Assembly (NCBI GenBank): GCA_934216155.1
Contig: CAKQBK010000027.1
Coordinates: forward strand, 1 to 29,539
Origin: an uncultured Dialister sp.
GTDB lineage: Bacteria; Bacillota; Negativicutes; Veillonellales; Dialisteraceae
Length of the DNA: 29,539 nt
Direction: 5' to 3'
The translations under genes were made by a program, and so were the position numbers. Positions 26,885-29,539 of this stretch are shown here, in pieces. Numbering within the stretch: position 1 is the first letter of the stretch; each line of letters opens with the position of its first letter. Below the pieces are notes generated by a model that saw only the letters and a list, made by a program, of their open reading frames with translations, had not been told where the DNA came from and ran no database searches.

Positions 26885-27658
26885 ATGAATGATATCAAAC
26901 TGATTGTAGAAAATGATCCGAAGTCCCCGATTTCGGAAACCTATCGAGCCATCCGGACAAATTTGCAGTTTGCCGGAGCTGGAAAACAGATGAAATATAT
27001 TGCCTTCACCTCCAGCGTACTGGGAGAAGGGAAATCCACTACCATTTCCAATATCGCCCTTACTATGGCCCAAGATGGGAAAAAAGTACTGCTCATCGAT
27101 AACAACCTGCGTAAGCCTATGCAGCATAAAATCTTTGGCCTATTGAATAAAGTCCTCACCAATATCATCGCTATGGGAGCTCCCTTCGCAGAAGTGGTGA
27201 ATAAAGAAGTATTCCCAAATCTCGATGTTCTCACCAGCGGACCTATCCCGCCGAATCCATCAGAAATGCTGGGATCTGAAAGGATGTCTTCCATCCTAAA
27301 AGAAGTGGGAGAAAAGTACGACTATGTACTCTTGGATTTACCACCCGTCTTAGCGGTGACTGATGCGGCCATTGTGGGCAACATGGTCAATGGTGTTGTT
27401 CTCGTGGTTCGTTCCGGTCTCACCTCTCCGGAAGAAGCCAATGAATCAAAAAAACGCCTGCAAGCCGGCCATGCTAACATCCTTGGTGTGGTGCTGAATG
27501 GGGTGCCGACGGAGAAGAAAGGCTATGGCTACGGATACTACTACTATGACTACTATGATGAAAATCACGAAAAACATCACGGCAAGCGGAAACATAGCAA
27601 GGGTGTGACGCCACAGGCGATTGTGAGTAAAGTGGCGGGCTTACTAGGTAGGCAGTAA
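26885..27658 (+). CDS. BY-kinase (CpsD/CapB-like) with altered Walker A' motif
   Basis: Bacterial tyrosine autokinase of 257 aa for capsule or exopolysaccharide control. Walker A is SSVLGEGKSTT (residues 43-53) and Walker B is VLLDLPP near 150. The Walker A' motif, normally hhhDxDxR, reads LLIDNNLR (69-76): the second Asp is Asn74. The usual Gly in NKGLTN is Val90. The C-terminal tail has the tyrosine cluster GYGYGYYYYDYYDE used for autophosphorylation. AAAGGA precedes ATG 26885. The stop TAA falls in GCAGTAA-type heptamers. The reading frame is open, but kinase activity is doubtful. It depends on a Wzz-like partner whose gene is broken upstream. Confidence 0.9.
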   Translation: MNDIKLIVENDPKSPISETYRAIRTNLQFAGAGKQMKYIAFTSSVLGEGKSTTISNIALTMAQDGKKVLLIDNNLRKPMQHKIFGLLNKVLTNIIAMGAPFAEVVNKEVFPNLDVLTSGPIPPNPSEMLGSERMSSILKEVGEKYDYVLLDLPPVLAVTDAAIVGNMVNGVVLVVRSGLTSPEEANESKKRLQAGHANILGVVLNGVPTEKKGYGYGYYYYDYYDENHEKHHGKRKHSKGVTPQAIVSKVAGLLGRQ

Positions 27659-27830
27659 GCAGTAGGCAGTTTGCAGGATATGTTGTTAGTTGATGGTTGT
27701 TTGTTGTTGGGCTGGATTGATGGGAAAATGATACAGTCACAATGAGGAGTAAACTTTATTGGCGGGAAATCGGTATGTTAACCTATGCTTCTCCAACAAA
27801 CCAACAACCAACAACTATCAACTGGTAAAG
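27651..27830. repeat. Heptamer arrays and inverted TTGTTGG / CCAACAA arms after the kinase gene
   Basis: GGCAGTAAGCAGTAGGCAG-type units start in the kinase stop codon. TTGTTAGTTGATGG and TTGTTTGTTGTTGG (27681-27710) face CCAACAAACCAACAACCAACAACTATCAAC (27794-27824) across about 85 bp of unique sequence. Confidence 0.75.
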
Positions 27831-27869
27831 AAATCTAGGTGACCATAACAGGTTACGACTTCTTGTTGT

Positions 27870-27928
27870 CCCTTGAAGAAGGGTACGGCCGAAGGCTAGG
27901 GATAGAAATGGCACGAAGAGCCATCATT
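27870..27928 (+). repeat. Three-hairpin module, copy 1
   Basis: Three consecutive small hairpins: CCCTTGAAGAAGGG, GGCCGAAGGCT and TGGCACGAAGAGCCA. The same order recurs at 29029-29085, where pairing is tighter. The spacer to the next gene (27929-28056) holds AAACTGC/AACCAACAAC heptamers and no gene. Confidence 0.75.
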
Positions 27929-28056
27929 TCAGAATGTTGATTAATGGTATGTGTTGAAATATTTTAAAAACTGCTCCATTAATGCTAACTGCCTACAGCA
28001 AACTGCTAACTTAAACCAACAACCAACAACCATCAACAAATACAGGAGGCATTTTT

Positions 28057-28983
28057 ATGAAAATACTCGTAACCGGCGGGGCTGGATTTATTGGCTCCCA
28101 CTTGATGAGAAAACTGAAAGAAGCAGGCTATGAAGCGGTAGCGCTGGATAATTTATCCACTGGCCTTCGTGAAAATCTTCTGCCAGATATGAAACTGGTG
28201 GTCATGGATACCCATGATGATGCGGTGGAAGACCTATTCCAAGAAGAACATTTCGATGCGGTAGTGCATCTGGCAGCCCAGACTTTGGTAAGTGATTCCA
28301 TGACGGATCCGGAGAATGACATGTATCAGAATGTAGCCGGCACAGTCCGCATGCTGGAATGTTGCCGGAAATATGGCGTCAAGCGTATCATCTTTTCCTC
28401 TTCCGCTGCTACCTATGGCGATGTGGACAAGAAAGCGCTTCCTATCGCTGAAACCCTGCCGCAGACACCACTTTCTTTCTATGGCCTGACCAAAAAGACG
28501 GCAGAGAAATATTTGGAACTGTACCACTTGGCTTATGGCTTGGACTACGTAGTACTCCGCTTTGCCAATGTGTATGGCGAACGGCAAGGGGATGGCGGCG
28601 AGGGTGGCGTCATCAGTATCTTCACGAAACGACTGGCCCAGGGAAAAGGTATCACCATTTTTGGTGATGGACAGCAGACCAGAGACTTTGTCTATGCCGG
28701 TGATATTGCTGACGGCATCATCGCAGCCCTCACTACCGATGCGAAAAATACCGCATACAACCTGTCTACCACAGAAGAAACCAGCCTGAATGAACTGGTA
28801 CAAGTCCTCTCCCGCATCGCAGGAAAAGAAATCACACCGGTTTATGATAAACCAAGAGAAGGGGATATCTACCGCTCCTCTTTAAACAATGCCAAAGCCA
28901 TCTGCAATCTGGGCTGGAAGCCACAGGTGTCTCTGAAAGAAGGATTGACTAGGACATATAAGGATTTTGAGGGGAGGAATTAG
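28057..28983 (+). CDS. NAD-dependent epimerase (UDP-glucose 4-epimerase GalE-type)
   Basis: Short-chain dehydrogenase-fold epimerase of 308 aa, cytoplasmic, expected to interconvert UDP-glucose and UDP-galactose or the N-acetyl forms for polysaccharide synthesis. NAD-binding TGGAGFIGS is at residues 6-14; the catalytic set is the SSSAATYG segment (114-121) with Tyr142 and Lys146 in YGLTK. A substrate-binding region RFANVYGERQGDGGEGG follows. AGGAGG precedes the ATG. The sugar-nucleotide specificity cannot be read from sequence. The gene is intact. Heptamer repeats begin a few bases after the stop. Confidence 0.92.
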   Translation: MKILVTGGAGFIGSHLMRKLKEAGYEAVALDNLSTGLRENLLPDMKLVVMDTHDDAVEDLFQEEHFDAVVHLAAQTLVSDSMTDPENDMYQNVAGTVRMLECCRKYGVKRIIFSSSAATYGDVDKKALPIAETLPQTPLSFYGLTKKTAEKYLELYHLAYGLDYVVLRFANVYGERQGDGGEGGVISIFTKRLAQGKGITIFGDGQQTRDFVYAGDIADGIIAALTTDAKNTAYNLSTTEETSLNELVQVLSRIAGKEITPVYDKPREGDIYRSSLNNAKAICNLGWKPQVSLKEGLTRTYKDFEGRN

Positions 28984-29028
28984 TTATTGGTTGATGGTTG
29001 TTGGGGATGCGATCTTAGCGGAGTCGCT

Positions 29029-29085
29029 CCCTTGGAGAAGGGCCAGGCCGAAGGCCAGGGATAGAATGGCTCGAAGAGCCATAAT
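29029..29085 (+). repeat. Three-hairpin module, copy 2
   Basis: CCCTTGGAGAAGGG (29029-29042), GGCCGAAGGCC and TGGCTCGAAGAGCCA in a row, closely matching the copy at 27870-27928. The last two have GAA loops closed by C-G. It lies in the 304-bp gap after the GalE-like gene. The rest of the gap has TTGGTTGATGG heptamers (28986-29004) and the motif at 29189-29207. Confidence 0.75.
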
Positions 29086-29188
29086 TCTTCTTAGCGGGAA
29101 AGTGATGAGACAACTAGCGACGCCCTATACACAGAGTTTCATGAATTCCGATAGCCTTATATTGCGTTAGTACAGGAAACACAAAGAT

Positions 29189-29207
29189 CCTTCGACAAGC
29201 TCAGAGG
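29189..29207 (+). repeat. CCTTCGACAAGCTCAGAGG motif
   Basis: This short palindrome-like motif is known to me as a widespread intergenic repeat in many bacterial genomes. A single copy is present here, 80 bp before the next reading frame. Confidence 0.5.
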
Positions 29208-29287
29208 TGAAAGTGTTTGATTATGGCATTACTGATCCAAACAACCAACAACAATTTATTACCAAAGGAGTGGGATCCGATATAACG

Positions 29288-29518
29288 ATGGATAAAGATG
29301 TATTTCATAGACTGCAGCTGGAAATTTTGAATGCCATAGATGTGATTCTGCTTACTGCTATGTATGGTATCTGCTGGTACACCTATTATGGCGATGCCAT
29401 TGCCGTGCCTTTTTATGACATGGGAAATGAAGTCATGATGGCGCTTTTCTGTGCTATTTATTACTCAAACTTCCCACTTGCAAAATATCATTCAACTACG
29501 ATACAGACTGACATTTGA
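29288..29518 (+). CDS. Truncated membrane protein, probable N-terminus of a polysaccharide sugar transferase
   Basis: A frame of 76 aa from ATG 29288 with two hydrophobic segments (LNAIDVILLTAMYGICWYTYYG and MALFCAIYYSNF). This pattern and the final LAKYHSTTIQT resemble, weakly, the N-terminal membrane part of undecaprenyl-phosphate sugar transferases, which are usually over 450 aa. The frame stops at TGA 29516-29518 near the window end; another frame after that point reads FEQIK and then TAG. Either a frameshifted fragment or a short independent protein is possible. AAGGAG at 29265-29270 is 17 nt from this ATG, so GTG 29207 or another upstream start may be used instead; those would add repeat-encoded residues. 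Confidence 0.45.
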   Translation: MDKDVFHRLQLEILNAIDVILLTAMYGICWYTYYGDAIAVPFYDMGNEVMMALFCAIYYSNFPLAKYHSTTIQTDI

Positions 29519-29539
29519 ACAAATAAAATAGAAAAGGCG

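Noticed and set aside
28967..29170. 67-aa frame after the GalE-like gene
   Set aside because: It reads through heptamers and the three-hairpin module and is repeat-derived.

Overview
The window looks like a chromosomal stretch of a low- to mid-GC anaerobic member of the Negativicutes (Firmicutes with a double membrane), perhaps Dialister-like. This is an inference from gene content: a Wza-type export protein with a Sec signal, Firmicute-style nucleoside kinase and RbgA-RnhB pairing, a C5 tetrapyrrole cluster with a CobA-HemD fusion, frequent TTG/GTG starts, and intergenic spacers packed with short repeats. No sequence search was possible, so the genus is a guess.

Layout. 1-1142: no gene; a repeat-built segment bounded by 23-bp inverted repeats (22/23 match), then the leuS promoter and a leader hairpin. 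1158-7575 (+): leuS, a nucleoside (uridine) kinase with a ThrRS-like N-terminus, a TrxB/AhpF-like reductase and nth (endonuclease III). 7854-8819 (-): an unrecognised multi-pass membrane protein with its own promoter, sharing a bidirectional terminator with nth. 9409-11558 (+): ylqF/rbgA, rnhB and a CsoR-type copper-sensor repressor. 11960-19089 (+): a six-gene tetrapyrrole cluster (precorrin-2 dehydrogenase-like, hemA, hemC, cobA-hemD fusion, hemB, hemL) that takes glutamyl-tRNA to uroporphyrinogen III and precorrin-2. No late protoheme genes are present, which fits siroheme/cobamide supply. 19776-22459 (+): an M20 metallopeptidase and a YfcC-family transporter, probably a peptide or amidated amino-acid salvage pair. 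22897 to the end (+): an exopolysaccharide/capsule locus (CpsB-type phosphatase, Wza-like export protein, four-helix-bundle protein, Wzz-like chain-length protein, BY-kinase, GalE-like epimerase, start of a probable sugar-transferase membrane protein).

Two things stand out. First, the exopolysaccharide locus is visibly broken. The phosphatase gene and the Wzz-like gene each have an in-frame TAA where Gln is expected, the Wzz-like gene also has a one-base loss in a CCCC run, the BY-kinase carries Asn in place of the second Walker A' Asp, and the last membrane protein seems truncated. Decay, phase-type inactivation and assembly error all remain possible.

Second, the spacers are built from several families of tandem heptanucleotides (TGACTGG, GAGGAGT, TTAGTTG, GTTAACA, GGTTTAA/CCCTAAA types). 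These frame larger dispersed palindromes: an element of about 145 bp with GGTTTA...CCG(N)GT termini in at least six full copies plus one half copy; a GC-rich hairpin in five copies with a compensatory base-pair change; a 180-bp palindrome; and a three-hairpin module. The heptamers often start inside the stop codon of the gene before them, and in one gene they encode the protein C-terminus. This organised repeat system is the best candidate here for undescribed biology.
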